Below are positions 26,954 to 34,308 of a stretch of DNA of 64,000 bases, piece after piece. The DNA comes from an uncultured Collinsella sp. (GTDB taxonomy: Bacteria > Actinomycetota > Coriobacteriia > Coriobacteriales > Coriobacteriaceae). Location of the stretch: the NCBI GenBank assembly GCA_900549715.1, contig URPK01000006.1:37267-101266 (forward strand), given 5' to 3'. Below the pieces are notes generated by a model. The model worked only from the letters and a program-made list of their open reading frames with translations, searched no databases and was not told the origin of the DNA. The position numbers were made by a program, and so were the translations under genes. The stretch's first letter is position 1, and each line of letters begins with the position of its first letter.

Positions 26954-27235
26954 ATCAACATCTACACTATCGTCCAGCTGGTCAACACGCTGTTCAACTT
27001 CTATTCCACGCTCATTGTCGTCTACTGCTTTATGACGTGGATTCCCATGAAGCAGGGTGGTTTGCTTCAGGATATTGCCGCGGTGCTTGATAGCGTGTGC
27101 GGTCCGTGGCTCAACCTGTTCCGTCGTTTCATCCCGCCGATGGGCGGTATCGATTTTTCGCCGGTCGTTGCGATTATTGCGTTGCAGTTGGTGCAGAGGC
27201 TGGTTCTGCAGCTTCTTATAGGTATACTCGTGTAG
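26954..27235 (+). CDS. YggT family membrane protein with a non-standard start codon
   Basis: A small two-segment membrane protein (93 residues) of the YggT family. It includes NTLFNFYSTLIVVYCFMTWIP, LFRRFIPPMGGIDFSPVVAIIAL and LVLQLLIGIL. YggT proteins have membrane-protein-linked and division-linked roles that are not well defined. After the sepF stop (TAA 26930-26932) the same frame reads AGA CAA GAC GAG GAG ATT CCC ATC AAC ATC. No ATG, GTG or TTG occurs before the first conserved segment. GAGGAG (26942-26947) lies 6 bases before ATC 26954, which I take as the probable start; ATT 26948 is too close to the ribosome site. An ATG at 27032 would delete the first membrane helix. Confidence 0.82.
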   Translation: MNIYTIVQLVNTLFNFYSTLIVVYCFMTWIPMKQGGLLQDIAAVLDSVCGPWLNLFRRFIPPMGGIDFSPVVAIIALQLVQRLVLQLLIGILV

Positions 27236-27296
27236 AACTGACTTAGTAACTTACGTCGGGCGTGTAGCGCCGAGGCGATGAAAAAGGAGACTTGTT

Positions 27297-27971
27297 ATGG
27301 CTATTACCCCTGCAGACATCCAGGCTCAGACTTTCTCTGAGGCCAAGCGTGGCTACGATCCTGCCGAGGTCGACGTCTTCTTGGAGACGCTGTCCTCCGA
27401 GGTTGACGCTATGCTCGCTAAGATCGTCGACCTTAAGGGTCGTCTGACTGCTACCGAGCAGCAGCTTGCCGATGCGCAGGCTCAGCTTGCCCAGGCTCAG
27501 GATGCCACCGCCCAGGCCGTTCCTGCCGCCCCCGTTGCTGCTCCCGCCCCTGACTTCTCCGCTCAGGAGCGCCAGATTTCCGCTGCCCTGATCGCTGCCC
27601 AGCAGACCGCTGAGACCATCGTCAACGATGCCAACGAGAACGCTGAGCGTATCCGCAACGAGGCTGACGCTAAGGCACGCGAGGTTATCCGCCAGGCTCT
27701 GACCGAGAAGCAGGCCGAGCTCGAGGAAATCGATCGTCTCAAGGCTTCCCGCGAGGAGTTCAAGGCCGAGTACCTCAAGCTCATCCAGCACTTCATGGAC
27801 GATGCCCAGAACTCCTTCCCGGCCGACCTCATGGCCTCCACGCCGGTCGGTTCTGCCGCTTCTCCTGCGGTGACTGTTCCCGCCGAGCCGCTGCCCGTCG
27901 CTGACCCGGTTGTCCCCGTGGCCGATCCCTTCGCCCCGATCGACAACTTTGCCGCCGACGACCTGGACTAG
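27297..27971 (+). CDS. divIVA: DivIVA domain protein
   Basis: Coiled-coil polar/septal scaffold (DivIVA/Wag31 type). The 224 residues begin with the membrane-binding DivIVA domain (ITPADIQAQTFSEAKRGYDPAEVDVFLETL). An Ala/Gln/Pro-rich spacer (near 60-90), a second long coiled coil (RQISAALIAAQQTAETIVNDANENAERIRNEADAKAREVI onward) and an Ala/Pro/Val tail follow. It ends the division block. AAAAGGAG precedes the ATG by about 8 bases. Confidence 0.93.
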   Translation: MAITPADIQAQTFSEAKRGYDPAEVDVFLETLSSEVDAMLAKIVDLKGRLTATEQQLADAQAQLAQAQDATAQAVPAAPVAAPAPDFSAQERQISAALIAAQQTAETIVNDANENAERIRNEADAKAREVIRQALTEKQAELEEIDRLKASREEFKAEYLKLIQHFMDDAQNSFPADLMASTPVGSAASPAVTVPAEPLPVADPVVPVADPFAPIDNFAADDLD

Positions 27972-28000
27972 CATCAGAGCTACAATCTAGTGTCCTTAAG

Positions 28001-28029
28001 AGGAGCTCGCACCTGCGGGCTCCTTTTTT
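28001..28029 (+). terminator. divIVA terminator
   Basis: AGGAGCTCGCA pairs with TGCGGGCTCCT-type sequence around a short loop and is followed by TTTTTTG. It lies 30 bases after the divIVA stop. Confidence 0.88.
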
Positions 28030-28111
28030 GTGGCTGTATACGGGTTGGGAAACAAAACGCCGAGCTCTGCATGCGATAGGACAGAACTCGGCGAAGGGCG
28101 CGTGGTAAAAG

Positions 28112-28140
28112 GTAGATTTTAAGGTATGTCTAAAAACTAC
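28112..28140. repeat. GTAGATTTT-type short palindromic repeat, copy 1
   Basis: GTAGATTTT (28112-28120) and AAAAACTAC (28132-28140) flank AAGGTATGTCT. A close relative lies at 50813-50843. It covers the stop codon of the nitroreductase gene. Confidence 0.6.
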
Positions 28141-28667
28141 TTGAGGAGGAAGTTGGAGAGGGGAATAGTGCGGGCCTCGCGATGCTCGGGATCGGCGATG
28201 TGGTCGGCGGGATAGCCACAGACGAGCATGTGATAGGGATAGACGCCCTTGGGCAGATTGAACTGCTCCTGTGCCACCTCAGGCTTAAAATGGCATACCC
28301 AGCACGTTCCCAGGCCCTGCTCGGTGGCCTCCATCATCATCTGGTCGCACACGATGGACGTATCGATTTCACTGGAATTCATCTGGTCATACGGGCGCAC
28401 CCAAGCATCATCGGTAACGCTGCAAATAAGGAAGACAAGCGGAGCTCCAAAGATAGACCCATCACGAGCAAACCGAGGCTGACAAGCAGCAGCCTTCTCC
28501 AACAGCTCAGGCGTATCCAGCACCATCACACGGGCTGGATGATTATTGCAAGCAGAAGGAGCAATCCGCCCCGCCTCAACAATGGCATCCACTACCGACT
28601 GCTCAACAGGACGGTCCTCAAAAGAACGACAAGAATACCGACCACGAGCCAGATCCAAATAAGACAT
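28137..28667 (-). CDS. Nitroreductase family FMN oxidoreductase
   Basis: A 176-residue flavin oxidoreductase of the nitroreductase fold, using NAD(P)H; the substrate is unknown. Visible are SYLDLARGRYSCRSFEDRPVE (FMN phosphate-binding Arg/Ser region, N-terminus), AGRIAPSACNNHPARVMV (near 33), CDQMMMEATEQGLGTCWVCHF (near 116) and the C-terminal CGYPAD. The start at 28667 has TAGGAGG 6-7 bases upstream on this strand. It stands alone, convergent with divIVA. A repeat-like hairpin (28112-28140) overlaps its stop codon. Confidence 0.9.
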   Translation of the reverse strand: MSYLDLARGRYSCRSFEDRPVEQSVVDAIVEAGRIAPSACNNHPARVMVLDTPELLEKAAACQPRFARDGSIFGAPLVFLICSVTDDAWVRPYDQMNSSEIDTSIVCDQMMMEATEQGLGTCWVCHFKPEVAQEQFNLPKGVYPYHMLVCGYPADHIADPEHREARTIPLSNFLLK

Positions 28668-28854
28668 ACAAGCCCTCCTAAAATTAAAAATCAAACAAAC
28701 CAAAAGTAACCCAAAGAGTACCCAAAGCAGCAATCAGCCAAACGCTCATCAAGGGCCAAAGTGTCCGAACGGATACCAAAGGTCCCTTCAGCCAAACCCC
28801 CGTCGCGCTAAATCTATCAGCCAAAGTTCCCAATGGTGGTGCATAAGGGAGCGC

Positions 28855-28925
28855 GCCCGGCCACTAATAACCTTTTGAACGACTCTGCTTGCAGCCGGAG
28901 TGAAAAAGGTTATTAGTGGCCGGGC
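28855..28925. repeat. 22-bp perfect intergenic palindrome
   Basis: Arm GCCCGGCCACTAATAACCTT plus TT (28855-28876) is the exact reverse complement of 28904-28925. The 27-base loop contains a smaller CTGC/GCAG stem. It lies between the nitroreductase start region and the end of the DUF47 gene. No U-run follows on either strand, so it is not a typical terminator. Outside this element, 28668-28953 shows nothing gene-like. Confidence 0.85.
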
Positions 28926-28953
28926 CCGCGACCGGTGGGACATGTACCCCCAA

Positions 28954-29577
28954 TTAACTGTTCTTCATGACAATCGAATCCACGACATCGGCCACATTCT
29001 CGCAGCAGTCGGCGCAGTACTCCAGGAAGGCGTACACGTCACGCCAAGCGATGACCTCGAGCGGGTCCTTGCCGTTAACGTGCAGGTTACGCATGGCGTT
29101 GATATAGAGCTCGTCGGCCTCGGACTCGATGGTGTTGATCTGGATGACGAGCTCGCGCAGCGTTTTGGACTTGCGGTAGTTAGGCAGCTCGACCATCAGG
29201 TCTTTCATGGCGCGGCAGGCGTCGGTCACCTTGTGGGCGATCACGATGGCATCGGGATGGATGCTCTGGATGTTGGTGAAGTAGACGCGCTGCACGACGC
29301 CCTCGATGCGGTCGAGCACGGTGTCGAGCGAGCAGCTCATCAGGTCCAGATCCTCGCGCTCAAGCGGGGTGATAAAGGCGGTGAGCAGGGCGTCCTCAAG
29401 CTCATGGTGCTTCTTGTCGGCCGCATGCTCGATCGCATGCATCTTGTCGAGCATATCGTGGATCTTTGCGGGATCGAAGTTCTCGAAAATCTTGGTAAGC
29501 AGCTCGGCGGCCTGGACGGCGAGGTCGGCGCAGGCGACGTAGTTGTCAAAGTAGAACGAATCGGGTTTCTTTGCCAT
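28954..29577 (-). CDS. DUF47 family PhoU-like phosphate transport regulator
   Basis: An all-helical 207-residue protein of the DUF47 (PhoU-like) family, which commonly accompanies PiT transporters. Characteristic are DKMHAIEHAADKKHHELEDALLTAFITPLEREDLDLMS (near 44-80), with its Glu/His metal-binding look, and the second repeat INTIESEADELYINAMRNL (near 147). It lies 67 bases downstream of the PiT gene on the same strand, so the two form an operon. Its role in modulating phosphate uptake is inferred from that pairing. Confidence 0.9.
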   Translation of the reverse strand: MAKKPDSFYFDNYVACADLAVQAAELLTKIFENFDPAKIHDMLDKMHAIEHAADKKHHELEDALLTAFITPLEREDLDLMSCSLDTVLDRIEGVVQRVYFTNIQSIHPDAIVIAHKVTDACRAMKDLMVELPNYRKSKTLRELVIQINTIESEADELYINAMRNLHVNGKDPLEVIAWRDVYAFLEYCADCCENVADVVDSIVMKNS

Positions 29578-29644
29578 GAGTGGGTCCTTTCGAGGCGAAG
29601 ACGGGTGGGCGAGGTGTTACGGTCCGGATGGACGTTCGGTTTGA

Positions 29645-30694
29645 CTAGAGGAACATCATGAACAGCTTGGCCATGACAAAGCTGATGAGTCCGCAGGCGG
29701 GGAAGGTGAAGAACCAGGTGAACATCATGTCCTTGACGACGCCGAAGTTGATGGCCGAGAGGCGTTTGACGGCACCGACGCCCATGATGGCGCAGGTCTT
29801 GATGTGCGTGGAGGACACGGGGATGCCGGTAAGGGTGGCAAGCAGCAGGTTCGCGGCGCCCGCCAGGTCGGCGGAGAAGCCCTGGTACTTTTCGAGCTTG
29901 ACCATGCTCTGGCCAACGGACTTGATGATGCGCTCGCCGCCCACGCTGGTGCCGATGCCCATGGTGGCCGAGCATAGCAGCATAATCCAGATGGGGATGC
30001 CGGCATCGCCGACGCTCGTCTGGCCGCTGGCAAAGGCCACGCCTAAAAAGAGCACGCCGATGAACTTCTGTCCATCCTGCGCGCCGTGCATAAAGCTCAT
30101 GGCCGCAGCGCTCGCGATCTGAGCGTATTTAAAGAAGACATTGGCACGTCGCCTGTTGGCGGCGGCGAAAAGAATCGAGACGAGCTTGCACAGGACCCAG
30201 CCCATGACAAAGCCCAGGCCGATGGAGAGCGCCAGGCCGTAGATGACCTTCATCCACTCGTGGACGTTGACGCTGCTCGCACCGCCGAGGGCGATGGCGG
30301 CACCGGTCAGGCCGGCGATAAGGCTGTGGCTTTGCGAGGTGGGGATGCCAAAACGCGACGCTGTGGCGCCGTAGACGACGATGGAGAACAGCGCCGCGCA
30401 CAGGCAGGCGAGCGCCATGGTACTGTTTCCGCCAAAGTCGACAATATGGGAGATGGTGTTGGCGACGCTCGCGTTAAAGTGCGTCATGATGAGCACGCCG
30501 AGGAAGTTGAATGCGGCACTCATGAGAATGGCGGCGCGGGCGGGCATGCAACGCGTAGTGACGCAGGTCGCGATGGCGTTGGGTGCGTCGGTCCATCCAT
30601 TGACGAAGATGGCGCCGAGCGCGAGGATCACGGTGACGGCAAGGACTGGGTTCGACACAAGTTGGCCGAGGAAGGTTGAGAACGTTACGTCCAT
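29645..30694 (-). CDS. pit: Low-affinity inorganic phosphate transporter (PiT family)
   Basis: Cation-coupled phosphate permease, 349 residues with about ten membrane segments. The PiT signature appears twice: NGWTDAPNAIATCVTT (near 28) and, in the second half, SFMHGAQDGQKFIGV (near 199). GIPTSQSHSLIAGLTGAA (near 117) and GIPVSSTHIKTCAIMGVG (near 296) are the paired conserved loops. It forms a unit with the DUF47 gene. Together with pstSCAB this gives the cell both low- and high-affinity phosphate uptake within about 10 kb. Confidence 0.94.
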   Translation of the reverse strand: MDVTFSTFLGQLVSNPVLAVTVILALGAIFVNGWTDAPNAIATCVTTRCMPARAAILMSAAFNFLGVLIMTHFNASVANTISHIVDFGGNSTMALACLCAALFSIVVYGATASRFGIPTSQSHSLIAGLTGAAIALGGASSVNVHEWMKVIYGLALSIGLGFVMGWVLCKLVSILFAAANRRRANVFFKYAQIASAAAMSFMHGAQDGQKFIGVLFLGVAFASGQTSVGDAGIPIWIMLLCSATMGIGTSVGGERIIKSVGQSMVKLEKYQGFSADLAGAANLLLATLTGIPVSSTHIKTCAIMGVGAVKRLSAINFGVVKDMMFTWFFTFPACGLISFVMAKLFMMFL

Positions 30695-30907
30695 ATATGG
30701 GCTTTCTCGAAGTTTGCAGGCACGTTACAGAAACATGATAAATCGTATCACCTCCTGCGGGTTTCTTTACCGAGTTCTGATGGGAGCAGTGAATTTTTTG
30801 GCACTAAAATTGAATATTATCCCTGTTGACCGCGGGTGTTCTTTTTGCTAACACGCCATGCGGACACATGCGATCGCTCCGGCACCCCAAAACCACAGCC
30901 TGTTCGC

Positions 30908-30937
30908 TTTACAACATGCAAACATGCGTTCGATAAT
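30908..30937 (+). promoter_or_regulatory. Promoter close to a start codon (possible leaderless transcript)
   Basis: TTTACA (30908-30913) and GATAAT (30932-30937) are 18 bases apart. The ATG at 30945 lies 7 bases after the -10, where transcription would be expected to begin. Confidence 0.55.
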
Positions 30938-30944
30938 AGGAGGC

Positions 30945-31283
30945 ATGGAATATCGACAGACAGACGGCAAAACTCGGCGCGTGCACAAGCAGTATGTGGA
31001 CGTCGTGGCTCGCATTCTCGCGGGCGGACAGGTTGTGCCGGTTACCGTCTGCTGGGTTGACGGTCGCTGCTTTACGATTGACGAGATTGTCTCGTCCACC
31101 GGTTTTGGCCTGACGGTTCACGGCATTCGTACGGCGACTTATAAGGTTCGTTTTGGCGGACATGCGACCGAACTGTATCTGGAAGAACAGGCACGCGAGC
31201 GACCGGATGGCTCGCAGACTCATCTGATGCGTTGGTGGGTGTGGGCGTTCGACCGAACACTCGAGAGCGAGCGCCGCAGGTAA
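30945..31283 (+). CDS. Small conserved-looking protein of unknown function
   Basis: 112 residues, MEYRQTDGKTRRVHKQYVDV to DRTLESERRR. I do not recognise the family with confidence. The composition suggests a small beta-barrel: VTVCWVDGRCFTIDEIV, then KVRFGGHATELYLEEQ, then HLMRWWVWAFDRT. This resembles short actinobacterial proteins with a PRC/SH3-like fold, which is a weak impression. AGGAGG is only 1 base before the ATG at 30945, too close for normal use, while a promoter places the transcript start at about this ATG; an ATG at 30924 in frame has no ribosome site. It precedes the BI-1 gene by 80 bases. Confidence 0.65.
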   Translation: MEYRQTDGKTRRVHKQYVDVVARILAGGQVVPVTVCWVDGRCFTIDEIVSSTGFGLTVHGIRTATYKVRFGGHATELYLEEQARERPDGSQTHLMRWWVWAFDRTLESERRR

Positions 31284-31363
31284 GAACGCGTGGCGTTCGG
31301 GTACAATGGCAGGAAACTTGTCAGCTACGGCGCCGTCGCGGTGCTTTTTGAAAGGACGAAATT

Positions 31364-32059
31364 ATGAACGATATCCAGGGCTATCAGAATGGCCCCATCG
31401 AGACCGGCGCAAGCCGTGCCAAGGAGATGTCGCCGCGCGCGTACAACCTTGTCATGTCTGCTCTGATCTTTTTGGGCTTTTGCGCCATGGGCGCCGGTGC
31501 TTACTTTACGAGCACCATGTCGTTTGCGCGCATGATGATGAGCGGCGCCGCTTTGCCGCTGGTCTTTGGCTCATTTATTTTGACCATCGTCGGCATGGTC
31601 ATGATGTCGGCTGCTGCCAGCAAACAGTCCGTGGGCCTGTCACTCGTGGGCTACGTGGTCTTTGCGAGCACCTTTGGCCTGACGGCGTCGTTTGGTCTTG
31701 CCAACTACGACCTGCCTACCATTAACACCGCCTTTATCGCCACGGCCGCCATTACCTTTGTCTTTGGTGCGCTGGGCGTGACCTTCCCCAAGTTCTTCCA
31801 GCGTGTGTATGGCATTGGTTTTGGCATCCTGCTTGCCACGATTCTGGTCGAGATCGTGCTGATGTTCATGGGCGTTTCGCAGTCCATCACCGACCTGATC
31901 GTGATCGTGGTGCTCGCCGGCTTCATCGGCTACGACACCTATGTGGCAACGACGGTGCCGCCCACGCTGCCCAACGCCGTGCTCATGGCATCCAACCTGT
32001 TCGTGGACATCATCAACGTGTTCCTGCGCATTCTGAACATCCTCGGCCGTCGCGATTAA
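31364..32059 (+). CDS. Bax inhibitor-1/YccA family membrane protein
   Basis: A 231-residue protein with seven predicted membrane segments after a polar N-terminal tail. The C-terminal pattern IGYDTYVAT (Asp in the sixth-seventh helix region, pH-sensing calcium leak in characterised relatives) and ASNLFVDIINVFLRILNILG are typical of the BI-1/YccA (UPF0005) family. The ATG has GAAAGGA upstream. Its physiological role in bacteria is uncertain. A UUCG-capped terminator follows. Confidence 0.92.
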   Translation: MNDIQGYQNGPIETGASRAKEMSPRAYNLVMSALIFLGFCAMGAGAYFTSTMSFARMMMSGAALPLVFGSFILTIVGMVMMSAAASKQSVGLSLVGYVVFASTFGLTASFGLANYDLPTINTAFIATAAITFVFGALGVTFPKFFQRVYGIGFGILLATILVEIVLMFMGVSQSITDLIVIVVLAGFIGYDTYVATTVPPTLPNAVLMASNLFVDIINVFLRILNILGRRD

Positions 32060-32108
32060 AGCGCGGCATTGCGATGCTTCCTGCCGGACACGGTAAAACG
32101 ATGCGAAA

Positions 32109-32134
32109 GGCGGTCCTTCGGGGCCGTCTTTTTT
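32109..32134 (+). terminator. Terminator with UUCG loop after the BI-1 gene
   Basis: GGCGGTCC pairs with GGGCCGTC (two G-U pairs) around TTCG, followed by TTTTTT. Confidence 0.88.
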
Positions 32135-32199
32135 GTGCGCGGCGGGGTATCATGGATGGGAAAAGCCGATAGCGGCAGCGACAGGAAAGGTGACCACGT

Positions 32200-33330
32200 A
32201 TGGCAGACGTCGACAACAGGAACCGTAACCGCAGGTCCAACCGAGCGGGTCAGCCCAATCCCAAGCGCGAGGCTCGTGCCAAGGCCGCCGAGCGCCATGT
32301 GATGACTGTGTCCGAGGCCTGCGCCAAGGATATCGAGCGTTCGCTTGCTGGTGTTCGCGAGTTTGACGGCATGCCTGCCGGCTTTGTCGCGGCGATGAAG
32401 GCCAAGGCCCAAGCGGCTGCGGCTGCCGAGGAGCCGGTTGCCGAGGAGTCTGAGTCCGCCGAGGTCGAGGCCGCTGAGGTTGCGTCCGTCGAGACCGAGG
32501 TCACGGACGAGTCTGCGCCTGCCGAGGAACCCGCAGAGACCGAGTCCGCGCCTGCCGAGGAGCCCGCTCCGACCCTGCCCGAGGTCACCGTGCTTGATGC
32601 CTCCGCCACGCAGGCCATTCTGGACAACGGTCGCGGCTATGCGCAGTTCTGCGACATGGCCGTGCTCGCCTTTGCCTCGTTTACCAATCCGGGCGGTGGA
32701 TATATTCAGGGTTATCTGGGCCAGGAGGCCACGCTGTGCGCCGATTCGTATCTGTACAACGTTCTCGATAAGCAGCGTAAGTGGTACGGCGAGAACCGTC
32801 GCCGCAACATCAACTGCGAGCTCTATCGTAACCGCGCCCTGGTGGTGCCTGCGGTGCGCTTCGACCGCAACCACGTGCATGCATACGCCGACGTGATCGT
32901 GGCCGCCGCGCCCAACGTTAGGCGCGCCCGCCAGGAGTATCGCGTGAGCGACGATGCTCTGCTGGATGCCCTGCGCGACCGCATTCGCTTTGTGCTCGCC
33001 ATCTGCGATGAGCTTGGTCGCGAGAAGCTCGTGCTGGGTGCTTGGGGCTGCGACAACAACGGCTTTGATGCCGAGGCCGTGGCCGAGCTCTTCCGCAAGG
33101 AGCTCGCGTCGGGCGACTTCAAGGTCAAGCAGGTCTTCTTTGCCGTGCCCTCTACGCGCTGGGACGAGGACTTCGCCAAGTTCGAGCACGTGCTGGCAAA
33201 CTTCCCCGAGCGCAACGAGGAGTCCTATGCTCAGGTTGCCGCCCGCACCGCAGCCGCCCATGCCGCCGAGCAGGCTCAGGCCGCTGCCGAGGATGACGAG
33301 GATGACGACGACTGGCGCAAGTACCTGTAA
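32200..33330 (+). CDS. TIGR02452-type PARG-like macrodomain protein with acidic insert
   Basis: A 376-residue protein. Residues 1-65 are basic. Residues about 65-125 form a Glu/Ala/Pro/Ser-rich acidic low-complexity insert. Residues 126-345 match the TIGR02452 microbial poly(ADP-ribose) glycohydrolase-like domain: VLAFASFTNPGGGYIQGYLGQEATLCADSYLY, VPAVRFDR and LVLGAWGCDNNGFD. A second acidic stretch (EDDEDDDDW) ends it. Active PARG enzymes carry GGG followed by QEE; here the second Glu, the catalytic one, is Ala (GQEA). It may therefore bind ADP-ribose without hydrolysing it, or act differently. It is monocistronic, with a terminator after it. Confidence 0.85.
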   Translation: MADVDNRNRNRRSNRAGQPNPKREARAKAAERHVMTVSEACAKDIERSLAGVREFDGMPAGFVAAMKAKAQAAAAAEEPVAEESESAEVEAAEVASVETEVTDESAPAEEPAETESAPAEEPAPTLPEVTVLDASATQAILDNGRGYAQFCDMAVLAFASFTNPGGGYIQGYLGQEATLCADSYLYNVLDKQRKWYGENRRRNINCELYRNRALVVPAVRFDRNHVHAYADVIVAAAPNVRRARQEYRVSDDALLDALRDRIRFVLAICDELGREKLVLGAWGCDNNGFDAEAVAELFRKELASGDFKVKQVFFAVPSTRWDEDFAKFEHVLANFPERNEESYAQVAARTAAAHAAEQAQAAAEDDEDDDDWRKYL

Positions 33331-33355
33331 ACGGTGCGCGTGATGCGATATACCG

Positions 33356-33388
33356 AGCCGACGGGGGCTGCTCCCGTCGGCTTTTTAT
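33356..33388 (+). terminator. Terminator between the PARG-like and SGNH genes
   Basis: A perfect 10-bp stem (AGCCGACGGG with CCCGTCGGCT), a 7-base loop and TTTTTATT. Confidence 0.9.
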
Positions 33389-33405
33389 TGAGTGGGGAGC
33401 TTACG

Positions 33406-34065
33406 ATGAAAAACGTTCTATGCTTTGGTGACAGCAACACCTATGGTTACGATCCGGCGGGCATGCGCGACGGTACCGCGGTGCGCTATGCGCAGGATGT
33501 GCGCTGGTGTGGCGTGGTCCAACGTGACTTAGGCGAGGGCTGGCATGTAATTGAAGAAGGCCTCAACGGCCGCACGACGGTACGCGACGACATGTGCCAT
33601 CTGGACACTAACCTCAACGGCATTCGCGCGCTTCCGATGCTGCTCGAGGCTCATAAGCCGCTGGACGCCATTGTGATCATGCTGGGCATCAACGACTGTA
33701 AGACGGTCTTTAACGTGACAGCTTCCGATATCGCCCGTGGCGCCATGGCGCTGATTCGCGCCGTCCGCGCGTTTCCGTGGACCGACGCTGCGCCTTGCCC
33801 GCGCATCCTGCTGATGGCTCCTATCAAGATCAAGCCGCAGATCGCCGATGTATATATGACCGATTTTGACGAGCGTTCCGTCGAGGCATCTGAACATTTT
33901 GGCGAGTACTATGCGCGCGTGGCCGAGCAGTTTGGCTGCGACTTTTTGAATGCCGCCGAGTTTGCCGAGCCGGGCGATATCGACTATCTGCATATGATGC
34001 CCGAAAGCCACGAGAGCTTGGGACATGCCGTGGCAGCCAAGCTCCAAGAGATGCTCGGTGAGTAG
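33406..34065 (+). CDS. SGNH/GDSL-family hydrolase
   Basis: A 219-residue esterase-like hydrolase. Block I is VLCFGDSNTYGYDP (Ser nucleophile near 9), block II is the Gly in LNGRTT (near 50), block III is MLGINDCK (Asn near 94) and block V DYLHMMPESHESLGHAV has the Asp-His pair DxxH near 196. The GDSNTYG form is shared with aryl esterases and some acyltransferase-like members. No signal peptide is seen, so it is probably cytoplasmic; the substrate is unknown. The start at 33406 has GTGGGGAG upstream, immediately after the preceding terminator. Confidence 0.9.
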   Translation: MKNVLCFGDSNTYGYDPAGMRDGTAVRYAQDVRWCGVVQRDLGEGWHVIEEGLNGRTTVRDDMCHLDTNLNGIRALPMLLEAHKPLDAIVIMLGINDCKTVFNVTASDIARGAMALIRAVRAFPWTDAAPCPRILLMAPIKIKPQIADVYMTDFDERSVEASEHFGEYYARVAEQFGCDFLNAAEFAEPGDIDYLHMMPESHESLGHAVAAKLQEMLGE

Positions 34066-34085
34066 CGCGACCCCAAGCCACCACA

Positions 34086-34111
34086 GAGTTCCCCTTGCGG
34101 GGGCTTGTTTC
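34086..34111 (+). terminator. Terminator after the SGNH gene
   Basis: AGTTCCCC-type arm with GGGGGCTT around TTGC, followed by GTTTCGTTTG. The stem is short and GC-rich. Confidence 0.65.
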
Positions 34112-34120
34112 GTTTGTTTG

Positions 34121-34256
34121 TCTTGATCTGTAACAGTTCCAAGGCCGAAAACGGGCTAGATGTTACAGATTAAGATTATTTAGGTCGATATCGATTGTTT
34201 GTCTTGATCTGTAACATCTAGGGTCGATTTTGCCGAGTTACTGTTACAGATCGAGA
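34121..34256. repeat. Pair of palindromic elements in opposite orientation
   Basis: The 15-base arm TCTTGATCTGTAACA occurs at 34121-34135 and again at 34202-34216. Each is followed after exactly 25 bases by the matching arm TGTTACAGAT plus TAAGA or CGAGA (34161-34175, 34242-34256). The two 25-base loops are related to each other only when one is reverse-complemented (shared AGGC/CGGC, AAA and CTAGA). They are therefore two inverted copies of one roughly 55-bp element. Confidence 0.85.
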
Positions 34257-34265
34257 TGTTTGTGG

Positions 34266-34300
34266 GAGCCACCGCAAAGGTGTCCTTTGTGGTGGTTTTG
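34266..34300. terminator. Bidirectional terminator between SGNH and thiD genes
   Basis: CCACCGCAAAGG pairs with CCTTTGTGGTGG (one mismatch-tolerant G-U) around TGT and is followed by TTTT. The flanking genes are convergent. Confidence 0.8.
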
Positions 34301-34308
34301 CTGCAGGG

